The notes beneath the pieces were generated by a model that saw only the letters and a program-made list of their open reading frames with translations, did no database searches and had not been told where the DNA came from. The translations under genes were made by a program, and so were the position numbers. From Streptomyces lanatus (GTDB lineage: Bacteria > Actinomycetota > Actinomycetes > Streptomycetales > Streptomycetaceae), in contig NZ_BNBM01000027.1 in assembly GCF_014655715.1 (NCBI RefSeq), forward strand, positions 30,174 through 94,173: a stretch of 64,000 bases of DNA, in the 5' to 3' direction. This document shows positions 8,859-18,909 of the stretch, piece after piece; positions within the stretch are counted from its first letter, which is position 1; the number at the start of each line of letters is the position of its first letter.

Positions 8859-9744
8859 CTACTGTCCGAGGGCGTGTGTGAGGGCTTCGTCGAGCAGTTC
8901 CCGCAGGGTCGAGGACGTTGGTGCGACGGCGGTGGCGAGCAGGGCCGGGCCGCCGGCCAGTGGTGCGAGGACGGCGCACCCCTCCCGGGAGCGTGGGCGG
9001 AGCAGGATGGGGCTGCGCCGCATGCTCATCTGCGGGTCGACGAGCAGGAGTTGGCCGACGGCACGGTGTCCGTGCAGGATGGCCGGGCCGTCCCAGCCGG
9101 GCTCCGGGTCCCCGTACGCCGTTTGCTGGTCGAGCAGCGGTCTTCCGGCACGGTGGACAAGGAGTCGGCTGACGAGGTGGCCGGGATCCTCGTTGGCCCG
9201 GCCCAGAAGCTGTTCTTCCCGCAGCAACAGGCGTGCAGTGGAGGCGAGTTCGACCGTGCAGGTCTGCCGGAGGTTGCTGTCGGCAGCGCTGATCAGCGGC
9301 TGGGGCAGCCAGCGCAGGCTGGCGTGTTCCCCGACGGTGAGCCGTACGTCGTAGGTGGCCGGGGCGGTGGTAGGGCCGCGCAGGGCGAGTGTGGCGGCGG
9401 CCGTCGTGACCTCCAGGGCGGCCCGGTCTCCGGCGGTGACGTCGATGGTGAGCCGGTCGCCGCCGAGGGGGCGCTCATCGCGCCGATGATCCCGACCTTG
9501 GCGTGGTTTTTGTCGGTGCGCAGGCGTCGGAGGTGGAACGGGCCGTCGCTGAGTAGCCGCGGGAGCGTGGTGACGCGTCCGTTGTGGCTGGCGTGGATGC
9601 GGGCTGTGGCGCATACCCCGTGCGGGTGCCCGGCGGGTTCCTCGGTGGCGGAGGGGGCTCCGGTCACCGCTGCCCCAGCGGCTGGCCCCGGTGAAGGTGG
9701 CGGTGCTGCCGCTGTCCGGTCCGCGATGAGTTGTGCGGTGGGGC

Positions 9745-9748
<4 letters not shown>
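8859..9748 (-). CDS. ureD: urease accessory protein UreD (UreH), with one-base frameshift
   Basis: Chaperone that with UreF and UreG loads nickel into urease. ATG 9748 overlaps the ureG stop (ATGA). The N-terminal part (MSPTAQLIADRT to KNHAKVGIIGAMSAP) and the rest (GGDRLTIDVTAGDRAALEV to THALGQ, stop 8859) are in different frames. They join at a run of five C near 9466-9470; six C would restore a single frame of 296 aa, the normal UreD length. Either the gene is broken or the base was lost in sequencing. Since the rest of the operon is intact and UreD is normally essential for urease activation, an assembly error is a real possibility. Confidence 0.85.
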
Positions 9749-10440
<692 letters not shown>

Positions 10441-10469
10441 GCAGGACTCCAGGTGGGCAGGGAGGGGTG

Positions 10470-11144
10470 TCAGGAGGCGAAGAGCCGGACGGTCCAGGCG
10501 GCGTGCTGTTCGCCGGTGATGTCCAGCAGTGGTGAGGACGCCGACGGCAGGGCGTCGACGCCCTCGGCGGTGGCGCGGTCCGCGGCCCGGGCGGCGGCCG
10601 TGGCGACGGCGTCGAGGTCGGTGCTGAGGTGGGCCAGCAGGCTCGAGGCGTCGAGCGGGTCGAGGCTGAGCAGGCGCACTGCCGCGGTGGCTGGGCCGCT
10701 GGCGTTCTCGTATGCGGCGGCGTAGGCGGCGTCCAGTGGGGTGAGCCCGGCGGCCCGGGCGGCCAGGCCCAGCACGATCGGCTGGTGGGCGCCCTGGGGA
10801 CGTGCGGCGGCCAGCCGTTCCAGGTCTTTGGAGGGGAAGGTGGCACGAGCTGCGCGCATCATCTGCCGGCCGAGTCGGCGGGCGACGGCGCGCAGCGCGG
10901 GGGCGGGGGTGCGGGCGTCTGCTGCGTCGTCGAGCAGCAGCGGGTTGACTCCGGCGGCGGCTGCGGCGGCCAGGCCGGCCGTGGTCAGGCCGGTGGTGTG
11001 TAGACGGCCGCGGCAGAATGTCTGAAGGCTGTCGGTGTCGTGTACGGCTTGGTGGGCGATGGCGGCCTCGATGCCGCCGGAGTGGGCGTGGCCTCCGGCG
11101 GGGAAGCGGCCGTCGGCCAGCAGGAGCAGGGCTGCACGGCTCAT
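10470..11144 (-). CDS. ureF: urease accessory protein UreF
   Basis: 224 aa, all-helical regulator of UreG in the UreDFG activation complex. Family signatures are the N-terminal LLLADGRFPAGGHAHSGG, the central FCRGRLHTTG and the C-terminal DITGEQHAAW. The start ATG 11144 follows AAAGGCAG. It is separated from ureC by 120 bases and from ureG by about 30, in the usual actinobacterial order without ureE. It appears intact. Confidence 0.95.
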   Translation of the reverse strand: MSRAALLLLADGRFPAGGHAHSGGIEAAIAHQAVHDTDSLQTFCRGRLHTTGLTTAGLAAAAAAGVNPLLLDDAADARTPAPALRAVARRLGRQMMRAARATFPSKDLERLAAARPQGAHQPIVLGLAARAAGLTPLDAAYAAAYENASGPATAAVRLLSLDPLDASSLLAHLSTDLDAVATAAARAADRATAEGVDALPSASSPLLDITGEQHAAWTVRLFAS

Positions 11145-11264
11145 GGGTGAGCGGCTGCCTTTCGCAGGGTCGGAAGCGATGCCGAGCGTCGGCGGGCGCG
11201 GCCTGCCCGCCTCGGGTGCCCGGCCGCGGAGCTGGTGCTCCGGCGGCCGGGCAGAGAGCGGCTT

Positions 11265-13304
11265 TTAGAACAGGAAGTACCGCTGTGCCAGGGGTACTTC
11301 GGTGACGTAGGAGCGCGGCACCGTCGCACCATTGAGTTCGGTGCGGGTGTCAGTCGTGGTCGCACCGCCGATCGTGACCTCGAAGCTGTTGTGGTCGACT
11401 TCGAGGCTGTCGGGCACGGTGTCGTTCAGTTTCATGTCGGCCTTCGTGACGTGCCGGGTGCTGGTGATGTCCACGAAGTCCTTGTCGAGACCGAGACCCG
11501 GATTGCTGCTGGTGCCGTCTCCGTTGAGTTTGTCGGCCACGCCCAGAGCGACGAAGTTCACCGAGTTGCGTCCCGGGGAGCGGCCGGTGGAGCCCCAGAC
11601 CGGGCGCGGCTGGTAGGGCTGCGGCGTGGGGATCGAAGCGTTGGCGTCGCCGACCTGTGCGTACGCGAGCTGGCCGCCCTTGAGGAGCATGTGCGGTTTG
11701 ACGCCGAAGAACTTCGGCTCCCACAGCACCAGGTCGGCGAGCTTCCCCGTCTGCACGGAGCCGACGTAGCCGTCGATGCCATGCGTGATCGCCGGGTTGA
11801 TCGTGTACTTGGCGACGTACCGGCGCGCCCGGAAGTTGTCGTTCGGCTGCTTCTGCTGGTCGTTGAAGGAGTGGTTGGTGTCGTCGGTGATCGGGCGGAC
11901 CTTGGCGGCGTCGAGGTCTTCCTTCAGCGGCCCGTAGCGGCTCTTCATGACGTGCGCGGTCTGCCAGGTACGCGTGATCATCTCGCCGATGCGGCCCATC
12001 GCCTGGGCGTCGGAGGACATCATGGAGATGGCGCCCATGTCGTGCAGGAGGTCCTCCGCGGCCATCGTGGACGGCCTGATCCGGGAGTCGGCGAAGGCAA
12101 TGTCCGCCGGAATATCCGGGTTGAGGTGATGGCACACGATCATCATGTCGACGTGCTCCTTGACGGTGTTGACCGTCAAAGGACGCGTCGGGTTGGTCGA
12201 GGCGGGCAGTACATTCGGTTCCTTGACCAGCTCGATCATGTCCGGCGCGTGACCGCCGCCGGCACCCTCGACATGGAAGACGTGGATGGCGCGTGCCTTC
12301 TTCGGCGTGAACTTGCCCCCGGCGTCCCGGCCGTCGCCGGTGAAGGCGGCCCGCGTGCTCTCCAGAAACCCTGACTCGTTCAGCGAGTCGGCGTGCAGAG
12401 CGAGCTGGACACCGCGCTCTTCACACACGTCCAGGGCCCGGTCGATCACCGCGGGCGTAGCGCCCCAGTCCTCGTGGATCTTGAGGCCGCAGACACCGGC
12501 GTCCACCTGTGCGTTGAGCTCGTGCTCGTTCATCGTGCTGCCCTTGCCGAGCAGACCGATATTGACCGGGAACTCATCCAGCGCCTCGAAGACCCGCCTG
12601 ATGTGCCACGCGCCCGGGGTCACGGTGGTGGCCTTACTGCCCTCGGCCGGTCCCGTGCCGCCGCCGATCAGGGTGGTCACACCCGAGGCCAGAGCCTCGT
12701 GGATCTCCCCGGGGCAGATGAAGTGGACATGGGTGTCCACACCACCCGCGGTGAGGATTCGCCCATTGCCGGAGATGACCTCGGTGCTCGGCCCGATGAC
12801 GAAGTTCGTCGGCGTCACCGGCGGGACTTGCTTCGCGGGCCCACGATCCGGCATCTCGAAGCTCGTGATCTTGTCCATCGTCTCGGGGTTGTATGCCTTG
12901 CCGATGGCGGTGATCCGGCCGTCGCGGATGCCGATGTCGGCCTTGACCACGCCCCACCAGTCGAGGATCAGCGCGCCCGTGATGACTGTGTCCACCGGCT
13001 CGTGGCCCGTGGCCGTGCCCGTGCCGTCCTTCCCGTCCCGGGCGAGATGCGACATCCCCATCGACTCGCGGATCACCTTGCCGCCGCCGAAGACCATCTC
13101 ATTGCCGCTGTACGAAGGACCGCCGCTCCAGTCGGCCTCGATCTCCAGCGTGAGATCGGTGTCGGCGAGACGGACCCGGTCCCGCGTGGTCGGCCCGTAC
13201 AGCGTGGTGTAATCCGCCCGCGTCAGTTCGTTACTCGGCTTCGGCGGTCGGCCCTCCACGGGCTTCGGCGCCTGGCTGGGGACCTGTCCCTGCGGAGTAC
13301 TCAT
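11265..13304 (-). CDS. ureC: urease alpha (catalytic) subunit, long form
   Basis: 679 aa; the classical alpha subunit has about 570. Hydrolyses urea at a dinickel centre. Nickel and catalytic motifs are all present: THVHFICP, carbamylated Lys (about residue 275) in GLKIHEDWG, LHADSLNESGF, HVEGAGGGHAPD, flap Cys in IVCHHLNPD, and SSDAQAMGR. The extra length sits in loops: after GMSHL (ARDGKDGTGTATG), around DKITSFEMPDRGPAKQ, in FTGDGRDAGGKFTPKK, and in the C-terminal third. ATG 13304 overlaps the ureAB stop (ATGA). The frame upstream of this ATG belongs to antisense reading and was not used. Confidence 0.96.
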   Translation of the reverse strand: MSTPQGQVPSQAPKPVEGRPPKPSNELTRADYTTLYGPTTRDRVRLADTDLTLEIEADWSGGPSYSGNEMVFGGGKVIRESMGMSHLARDGKDGTGTATGHEPVDTVITGALILDWWGVVKADIGIRDGRITAIGKAYNPETMDKITSFEMPDRGPAKQVPPVTPTNFVIGPSTEVISGNGRILTAGGVDTHVHFICPGEIHEALASGVTTLIGGGTGPAEGSKATTVTPGAWHIRRVFEALDEFPVNIGLLGKGSTMNEHELNAQVDAGVCGLKIHEDWGATPAVIDRALDVCEERGVQLALHADSLNESGFLESTRAAFTGDGRDAGGKFTPKKARAIHVFHVEGAGGGHAPDMIELVKEPNVLPASTNPTRPLTVNTVKEHVDMMIVCHHLNPDIPADIAFADSRIRPSTMAAEDLLHDMGAISMMSSDAQAMGRIGEMITRTWQTAHVMKSRYGPLKEDLDAAKVRPITDDTNHSFNDQQKQPNDNFRARRYVAKYTINPAITHGIDGYVGSVQTGKLADLVLWEPKFFGVKPHMLLKGGQLAYAQVGDANASIPTPQPYQPRPVWGSTGRSPGRNSVNFVALGVADKLNGDGTSSNPGLGLDKDFVDITSTRHVTKADMKLNDTVPDSLEVDHNSFEVTIGGATTTDTRTELNGATVPRSYVTEVPLAQRYFLF

Positions 13305-14254
13305 CGCACCATGCCTTCGCGTAGTCCCTGGATCTTGGTCAGGTCGCTGGTGTTGCCGCCGCCGGCCGTGACTGCACCCTGGATCTGCACCAGCTCCACA
13401 CAGCACTCGTCGCCCGGTTCGAAGCGCACGGACGTGCCCGCGGCGATGTTGAGCCGTCGGCCCTTCGCCGCCTCGCAGTTCCACAGACTGCGGTCATCCG
13501 GGACTGTCTGACCGGCAGGGACCTCGATGCTGACGACCTTGAGCCCCGGGTTGACCTCGGCGAAGTGATAGTGGGAGGCGACCTGAATAGGACGGTCCGA
13601 CTCGTTCTTCACCTTGATCTTCGTCCTGCCCGGCCCCGGCAAAGCGGTGGCATCCCCCTGCAGGCTGACGCCCTGCGCGTCCCCGTCGAGGTGCACATTG
13701 AAGTAGATCGCGTCGTACCGGGCAGCTGTGTCGTCCTCGTCGCAGCACACAGGCGAGGTGCCGCTGTCATCGCAGTCGACCGGGGAGCCTGGCTTGCGGA
13801 GCGGCTGGGGGTGCTCGACCTTGCCCGGGGAGACCTCGCTCTCCTCTGTGCCCTCCGGGATGGGGTCGTGGATGGTGACCAGCTTGGTGCCGTCCGGGAA
13901 GGTGGCCTCCACCTGGACGTTCTTGATCATCTCCGTAACGCCGTCCATCACCTCGTCACGGGTGAACAACTGCCGGCCCGAGTCCATGATGTCGCTGACC
14001 GTCTTGCCGTCGCGCGCCGCCTCAAAGACGTGCACGGTCAGCAGGGCCATCACTTCGGGGTAGTTCAGGCGCAGCCCGCGGTCGCGGCGCCTTTGTGCAA
14101 CGTCGGCCGCGACATGGATCAACAGGCGCTCCCGCTCATGCGGAGTCAAATGCACGATGAGCCACTTCTCTTGGTCGGACAGTGCATGCGGCCAGGCATG
14201 CCGGAGATCACGAACAGGTTCCCCCAGGCCGGCAACCGGGCGCCCTTCGATCAT
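13301..14254 (-). CDS. ureAB: fused urease gamma-beta subunit
   Basis: 317 aa. Residues about 33-135 are the gamma subunit (HLTPHERERLLIHVAADVA, LNYPEVMALL). Residues about 200-300 are the beta subunit (NESDRPIQVASHYHFAEVNP, AAGTSVRFEPGDE), joined by an acidic Cys-containing linker (DCDDSGTSPVCCDEDD). ATG 14254 has no clear SD. GTG 14155 (VHLTPHERE), behind AGAGAAG, matches the usual gamma start and would give 284 aa, so the start is uncertain. First gene of the operon ureAB-ureC-ureF-ureG-ureD. Gamma-beta fusion is known in Streptomyces. Confidence 0.93.
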   Translation of the reverse strand: MIEGRPVAGLGEPVRDLRHAWPHALSDQEKWLIVHLTPHERERLLIHVAADVAQRRRDRGLRLNYPEVMALLTVHVFEAARDGKTVSDIMDSGRQLFTRDEVMDGVTEMIKNVQVEATFPDGTKLVTIHDPIPEGTEESEVSPGKVEHPQPLRKPGSPVDCDDSGTSPVCCDEDDTAARYDAIYFNVHLDGDAQGVSLQGDATALPGPGRTKIKVKNESDRPIQVASHYHFAEVNPGLKVVSIEVPAGQTVPDDRSLWNCEAAKGRRLNIAAGTSVRFEPGDECCVELVQIQGAVTAGGGNTSDLTKIQGLREGMVR

Positions 14255-14649
14255 CAGCGGGCAAGATCAGCTAAAGCGACCAAACAGCAGATAAACCACA
14301 CCACCTGATGAAACCGCGCAACATGACACTCATCCGGCCCTCGACGTGCCGCTCAGTGAGCTGGACGAGGAGCGGTCACTGGCAGCAGCGGAGACCACAG
14401 ACCCCAAGCCGACTCGCCCATCACGGCCCTTGAACCTCGGCCATGGCCTTGAGCTCGGCGACCATTCCATCGACATCCTTTCCCGCGTCTGCTCTGAGGC
14501 AGCCGGGCGGGTGGTTCGGGTCGACTCGTCCAACAGGACGGCGTGCAGCTGGCGCCAGGCCGTCGCCCCGGAGCGGCCCACGGTCTCCGCGGGGACATCT
14601 CGATCGCGCCGCTCGCCTTCGTGTGCTGTTGTGCTCGGCTGGGATCAGG
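14255..14649. other. intergenic, urease promoter side, no supported gene
   Basis: Region between the divergently lying urease operon and the helicase remnant. Frames on both strands are open, but their residue composition is random-looking (Ser/Arg/Ala-rich). The urease promoter should lie in the first 100 bases; I could not define -10/-35 elements. Confidence 0.3.
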
Positions 14650-15557
14650 TTCGGGGTGTTGCGTGAAGGGGATTCAGCATCCCCGCCTCGACGCCCACTT
14701 CCTGCTCCTGGACGAGGCACAGGACACCAATCCCGTCGTCGAACAGATCTTCCTCGCCCATCGCGACCACGCCCAGCTCGTCATGGTCGGTGACTCCGCC
14801 CAGGCCATCTACCAATGGCGCGGCGCCAAAGACATCATGACCGGCTTCGACGGCACCCAGCTGCCCCTGTCCCAGTCCTTCCGCTTCGGACCCGACCTCG
14901 CAGCCGAAGCCAACCGCTGGCTGCACCTTGCCGACGCCCCGATATCCGCCTCACCGGCACCCCCGCCGTGCTCACGTCGCCCAGCCGGACGCCGTGCTCT
15001 GCCGCACCAACGTCGGCGCCATGGCCCAGGTCATGATCCTCATGGCGGCCGGATACCGGGTCGCCCTGGCCGGGGGAGGAGACAGCCTGCAGGCCCTGGC
15101 CCTCGCGGCCCGTGATCTGAAGGAAGGCCGCCGTACCCACCACCCCGAACTCATCCTTTTCCCCCACTGGGGAGACCTGCAGGACTACGCCGCCCACGAC
15201 CCGGCCGGCCGCGACCTGCAGCCGCTGGTCAACCTCGTCGACACCCACGGCACCGATACCATCCTCGCCGCCGTCGCCCGCCTCGCCCCCGAACCGCACG
15301 CCCAGGTCACCGTCTCCACCGCCCACAAGGCCAAGGGACGCGAATGGTCCCGCGTGCTCATCGCAGACGACTTCGCCCGCCCCGAGAACAACATCCCTGA
15401 AGAGCCCACCGGCACCGTGACACCACCACCTGATCTCATCGACGACGCCGAAGCCCGCTTGGCCTACGCAGCCGTCACCCGCACCCGCCAACGCCTCGAC
15501 CTCGGTGGCCTGTCCTGGATCCACGACCACCCTGACGGCGGCGCCCCGCCCCTCTAG
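14650..15557 (+). pseudogene. UvrD/Rep-like ATP-dependent helicase, C-terminal part with frameshifts
   Basis: Helicase motifs appear in order: motif II FLLLDEAQDTNPVVEQ, motif III MVGDSAQAIYQWRGAKD, motif IV LPLSQSFRFGPDLAAEAN, motif V VTVSTAHKAKGREWS, motif VI LAYAAVTRTRQRLDLGG, then stop 15557. The Walker A half is absent. Around 14930-14990 the reading passes through all three frames (ANRWLHLADAP, then IRLTGTPAVLTS, then VAQPDAVLCRTNVGAM), so at least two frameshifts are present. It is not functional as it stands. Confidence 0.8.
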
Positions 15558-15640
15558 GGCGTTTCGTTTGGATCAATGGGTGGGCCGGAGGAGGATGCCT
15601 TCGATGTGCAGTGAGGCTGTACCTGGCCGGTCGAGCGGGG
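15557..15640. mobile_element. remnant of an IS5-family insertion sequence end
   Basis: Starts GGGCGTTTCGTTTGGATCA and, reversed, encodes LHIEGILLRPTH followed by a stop. Its order of motifs (GGATCA, GGGCCGG, GATGC) parallels the end of the IS5-family copy at 16436. Only about 80 bases are visible. It directly follows the helicase stop. Confidence 0.4.
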
Positions 15641-15713
15641 GAGGAGTCGTGCGATGAGTTTTCCCCTCGCTCGGGTCTGCATGGTCAGCTGCCTCCGTCA
15701 CGAGGAGAGAGTC

Positions 15714-16436
15714 ATGTTGTTGGCTGACAGGACGGCAATCGTCCATGGCGGTTCTGGAGCGGTGGGGGCAGCCATCGCCCGCGGCTTCGCGCGTGAGGGC
15801 GCCGTTGTCCATCTCACGGGAAGGACGGTTCCGCCGCTCGAAGACGTCGCGCGGCGCATTCGGGACGACGGTGGGGCTGCGCATGTCGCTGGGCTGGATG
15901 CGACGGACCGCGACGCCGTTGATCGCCACGCCGACATGGTGGCTGCGCAGGGCGGCGGAATCGATATCTGCTTCAACGCCACGTCCAACGACGACCTGCA
16001 GGGGATCCCGCTCCTCGACATGGCCGTGGCGGATGTGCTCCGCCCGGTCACGAAGGCGGTGACGACCACCCTCACCACAGCTACGGCAGCGGCGCGGCAC
16101 ATGGTCCGAGGAGGCAGCGGCGTCATCCTGGTCATGGGCGGCGGGCGCGAGGCCATCTCCAACCTGGGCGGTTCACACATCGCCTGGTCCGCCCTTGCCG
16201 GTGTCTGCCGGCAGCTTGCATCAGAGCTCGGCCCGCAGGGCGTGCGCGTCGCCTGGCTGCTCTCACCCGGTTCTCCTGCGCCTGGTGAGGAGGACCGGGC
16301 CGCTGAAGGAGCGCTGCTGACCAAGCGTCCGCGCTACGACGATGTCGCCAACGCCGCGGTCTTCGCCGCATCCGACTGGGCCCGAACGATGACAGCCTTT
16401 GAGCTCAACCTCACCGGCGGCCTCGTGGTCGACTAG
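15714..16436 (+). CDS. short-chain dehydrogenase/reductase-like protein lacking the catalytic Tyr/Lys
   Basis: 240 aa from ATG 15714 with SD GAGGAGAG. Rossmann fold: nucleotide motif VHGGSGAVGAAIARGF, Asp of GLDATDRD, and FNATSND in place of the usual NNAG. At the catalytic position, where YxxxK is expected, the sequence is SHIAWSALAGVCRQLASE: Trp instead of Tyr and Gly instead of Lys. It may bind nucleotide without classical dehydrogenase chemistry. The C-terminus (ELNLTGGLVVD) ends exactly where the IS5 copy starts. A longer frame beginning at 15654 lacks a ribosome site. Confidence 0.8.
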   Translation: MLLADRTAIVHGGSGAVGAAIARGFAREGAVVHLTGRTVPPLEDVARRIRDDGGAAHVAGLDATDRDAVDRHADMVAAQGGGIDICFNATSNDDLQGIPLLDMAVADVLRPVTKAVTTTLTTATAAARHMVRGGSGVILVMGGGREAISNLGGSHIAWSALAGVCRQLASELGPQGVRVAWLLSPGSPAPGEEDRAAEGALLTKRPRYDDVANAAVFAASDWARTMTAFELNLTGGLVVD

Positions 16437-17336
16437 GCTGCTTCTTCTGGATCACCGAGCGGGCCGGATGAAGATGCGGTGGAGCAGGGCGAAGGTCTGC
16501 TCGACGACGTAACGGAGTTTGCCCAGGCCCTTGATGTTCGGGGCGCCCTTGCGGGAGATGACCGGCAGGATCCTGCGCTTGTGCAGCTCCTGGCGGTTGG
16601 GGTTGGAGTCGTAGCCCTTGTCGCCGAGTAGCGAGTTGGGGCGGCGGCGTGGCCGGCCGGGCCGTCCGGCCACAGGCGGGATGCCGTGGACCAGAGCGAG
16701 GGTCTGGATGACGTCGTTGACGTTGGCCGCGGTGACGACCTTGAGCGGAGTGCCGCGTCCGTCGCAGATCAAGTGATGCTTGCTGCCCGTCTTCCGCCGG
16801 TCTACCGGTGACGGACCGGTGTCGGCTCCCCCCCTTTTTTGCATGGATGTGGGAGCCGTCCACACACGCGCGGGATCAGTCGAGTTCGCCGGCCGCGTTC
16901 AACTCGGCGAGCAGAACGCGGTGCATCTGCTCGAAGACGCCGGCCTGCTGCCAGCGATCCAGGCGGCGCCAGCAGGTCTGCCCCGAGCCGAACCCCAGCT
17001 CCGGTGGCAGGAGTTGCCAGGCTATGTCGTTGTGGAGCTCGTACAGAATGCCTTGCAGACACAGCCGGTCCGCCACCGGCCGCGGACCTGGCGCCTTCTC
17101 CGGCCACGGCGGCAGCAACGGCTCGATCAGCACCCACAATTCGTCGTCCACGATCCACGGCCGAGTACTCACACATGACGAATGGCCGCATCATCACACC
17201 AGTCACGGCCCACCACGACACTTCAGCAAGATCGTGTTACGAGCTCTACGGCTCCGTCCGCCACTACATCAGCTACGCACGATGCCGAAGGCGCCTGGCA
17301 TCAGGAGATCACCAGGACACTGGAAATGAAGCAGCC
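16436..17336 (-). mobile_element. IS5-family insertion sequence, degenerate copy
   Basis: About 900 bases. Left end GGCTGCTTCTTCTGGA (16436-16451) matches the reverse of 17321-17336 (GGCTGCTTCATTTCCA) at 12 of 16 positions, giving imperfect terminal inverted repeats. The one transposase gene reads leftward. No target duplication is recognisable. The element abuts the SDR stop codon. Confidence 0.65.
16452..17172 (-). pseudogene. IS5-family DDE transposase, nonsense plus frameshift
   Basis: N-terminal part (STRPWIVDDELWVLIEPLLP, 98 aa) ends at TGA 16876-16878, where TGG would read through into SRACVDGSHIHAKKGG in the same frame. A run of A6G7 at 16827-16839 then shifts the frame. With one G fewer the protein continues ADTGPSPVDRRKTGSKHHLI to LLGDKGYDSNPNRQELHK and VVEQTFALLHRIFIRPAR. 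The DDE residues are in VDGSH, GDKGYD and VVEQTF. Some IS5 subgroups use programmed frameshifting at such A/G runs, but the upstream TGA makes this copy dead in any case. Confidence 0.8.
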
Positions 17337-17501
17337 GCGTATCTGTGGTGAAGCTAGGGCAAATGAGCGTCGCGGTTTCGACGATATCGTCCTGGCGCGT
17401 AATCGATCCTCAGAGCGATTGGGTCTTGACCTTCAATCTTCAGTGAGGCTTCAGTGATGCGCGCACCTACGCGTGTTGCGTGTCATCTGAAGGGAACTGT
17501 C
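17337..17501. promoter_or_regulatory. upstream region of the secreted nuclease gene
   Basis: Relatively AT-rich stretch between the IS right end and the start at 17502, holding the SD AAGGGA and presumably the promoter. No clear -10/-35 pair was identified. Confidence 0.25.
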
Positions 17502-18779
17502 ATGCAGCAGTACCGAAAGAGACGCTGGTTTGTGATCGCAGCGACAGCCGCGACATTCGCTGCGTTCGCTGGTGCGGCACCGGCTGGCGCCGTAACCGAC
17601 AGCCAGGGAAGTAAGAGTGGAGCCGCTGTTGTTTCGGAATTAACCCCTCTCATCCCGGAAACTACACCGGGCTCCGACGAACCCGCGAGGGAAAACGACA
17701 CGAGCCGACTCTCGGCCACGGGCGAGATCTGCACAGCGCCCGATGAGAACGGCCGGGGTTCGTGCATTGAGTACAAGAATCCCGACACCATACCGGGCCT
17801 GCCCAGCGGCGAAGCCAATTCGAAACTCGCGGCAGTTGCCCCGCCTCAATGGTGCGAGGACGCCCAGGGAGTCGTGTATGCCACGCGCACTCAAGCCTGC
17901 CGCATCGACGGGGTCCTCTACGAGACGTATGTCGTGCGCAACGGCGTCCGGACTACTACAGGTGAGGTCAATCTCCTCCTCATCAACTACAGCTACGGCA
18001 GCACCAGCGAGTCCCGCATAGCCCATCAGCTCGACGTCACGGCATTCAATGGCTGGGGCGACGCGCTCAAGGGCTCCTACAGCGGCAACGCGCGAGTCGG
18101 CTACTCCTGCACCAAGTAGAGCGGTTCGTTCCCCGCAAAGCCGATCCAGCCGCTGAGCCAATGGCACACAGGCGAGGCGTTCTTCGACTCGACGGCAACT
18201 GCCGCCGGCGCCGTCGGTGAGTGCGGCACAGGGTGGAACCTGACTTTCACGAACCCGGGCTATACCTCGTCGACGTACGTCGCCCCCGTCTTCCGCCAGT
18301 TCCGGTGCGACAACAACACCGCCGGCAGGACCGGCCCCGGCTGCGTGGTGCCTTGGTATGCCTCGGCCGTCTACTACAGCCGTGCCGCCAACCCTGAACT
18401 GGCCTCGCACGTCTCCCGTGCCCAAGCCTCCGGTCTGCCCGGTGCGACCTTCGAGGCTCCTCTGACTCGCACCACGGATCCGGCCGTCAACCAGGACAAC
18501 CGTGACAAAGCATGCGGTGACGCGCCCAGCGTGACCGGCAAATCATGCGACGAGTACCCTGTCGCCAGTTCCTACCAGGGCCTCTCAGCCGGCGGCACAC
18601 GCCGCACCTTCGATGGATGCGGGTTCCCTGGTATCCCGGCCGGGCAGGGCCCCACAGGGGTCAGCGTTTGCATGATCAACGCCACGGAGAACAGCTCACA
18701 GGGCGGACTCCACTCGGCCATGTACCGGTCTGAACGGGTCCTTGACAAGGACCCGTTCCGTGTCGAGGTGATCCCCTAA
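17502..18779 (+). pseudogene. secreted NucA/NucB-type nuclease interrupted by an in-frame TAG
   Basis: ATG 17502 (SD AAGGGA) opens a Sec signal peptide, RKRRWFVIAATAATFAAFAG ending near APAGA. A mature region with cysteines follows (EICTAPDENGRGSCIEY, APPQWCEDAQG). After 205 codons the frame meets TAG 18117-18119, then stays open in the same frame for 219 more codons to TAA 18777-18779. The downstream half carries the NucA/NucB deoxyribonuclease signature: KSCDEYPVASSYQG, INATENSSQGGLH and YRSERVLDKDPFRVEVIP. Full length would be about 425 aa. The TAG removes the nuclease domain unless it is read through or is an error. Confidence 0.75.
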
Positions 18780-18909
18780 CTCCGCAGGCGGAACATCATG
18801 TGACGCACCCAGGGCGCCGGGAGCGGAGCGGGTCTATCCCGGCCGTCCCGGCGCCACATACGGGCACAACCGGCTTCGGCGAAGCTAGCCTGAAGCGGGA
18901 GGAGGATCC

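Noticed and set aside
16827..16839. programmed frameshift at A6G7 in the IS5 transposase
   Set aside because: Possible in some IS5 subgroups, but an upstream in-frame TGA (16876-16878) already stops the protein, so this copy is treated as dead.
17502..18779. selenocysteine/pyrrolysine-like recoding at the TAG
   Set aside because: No recoding element recognised; other genes nearby are interrupted by TAA and TGA as well, so mutation or error is simpler.
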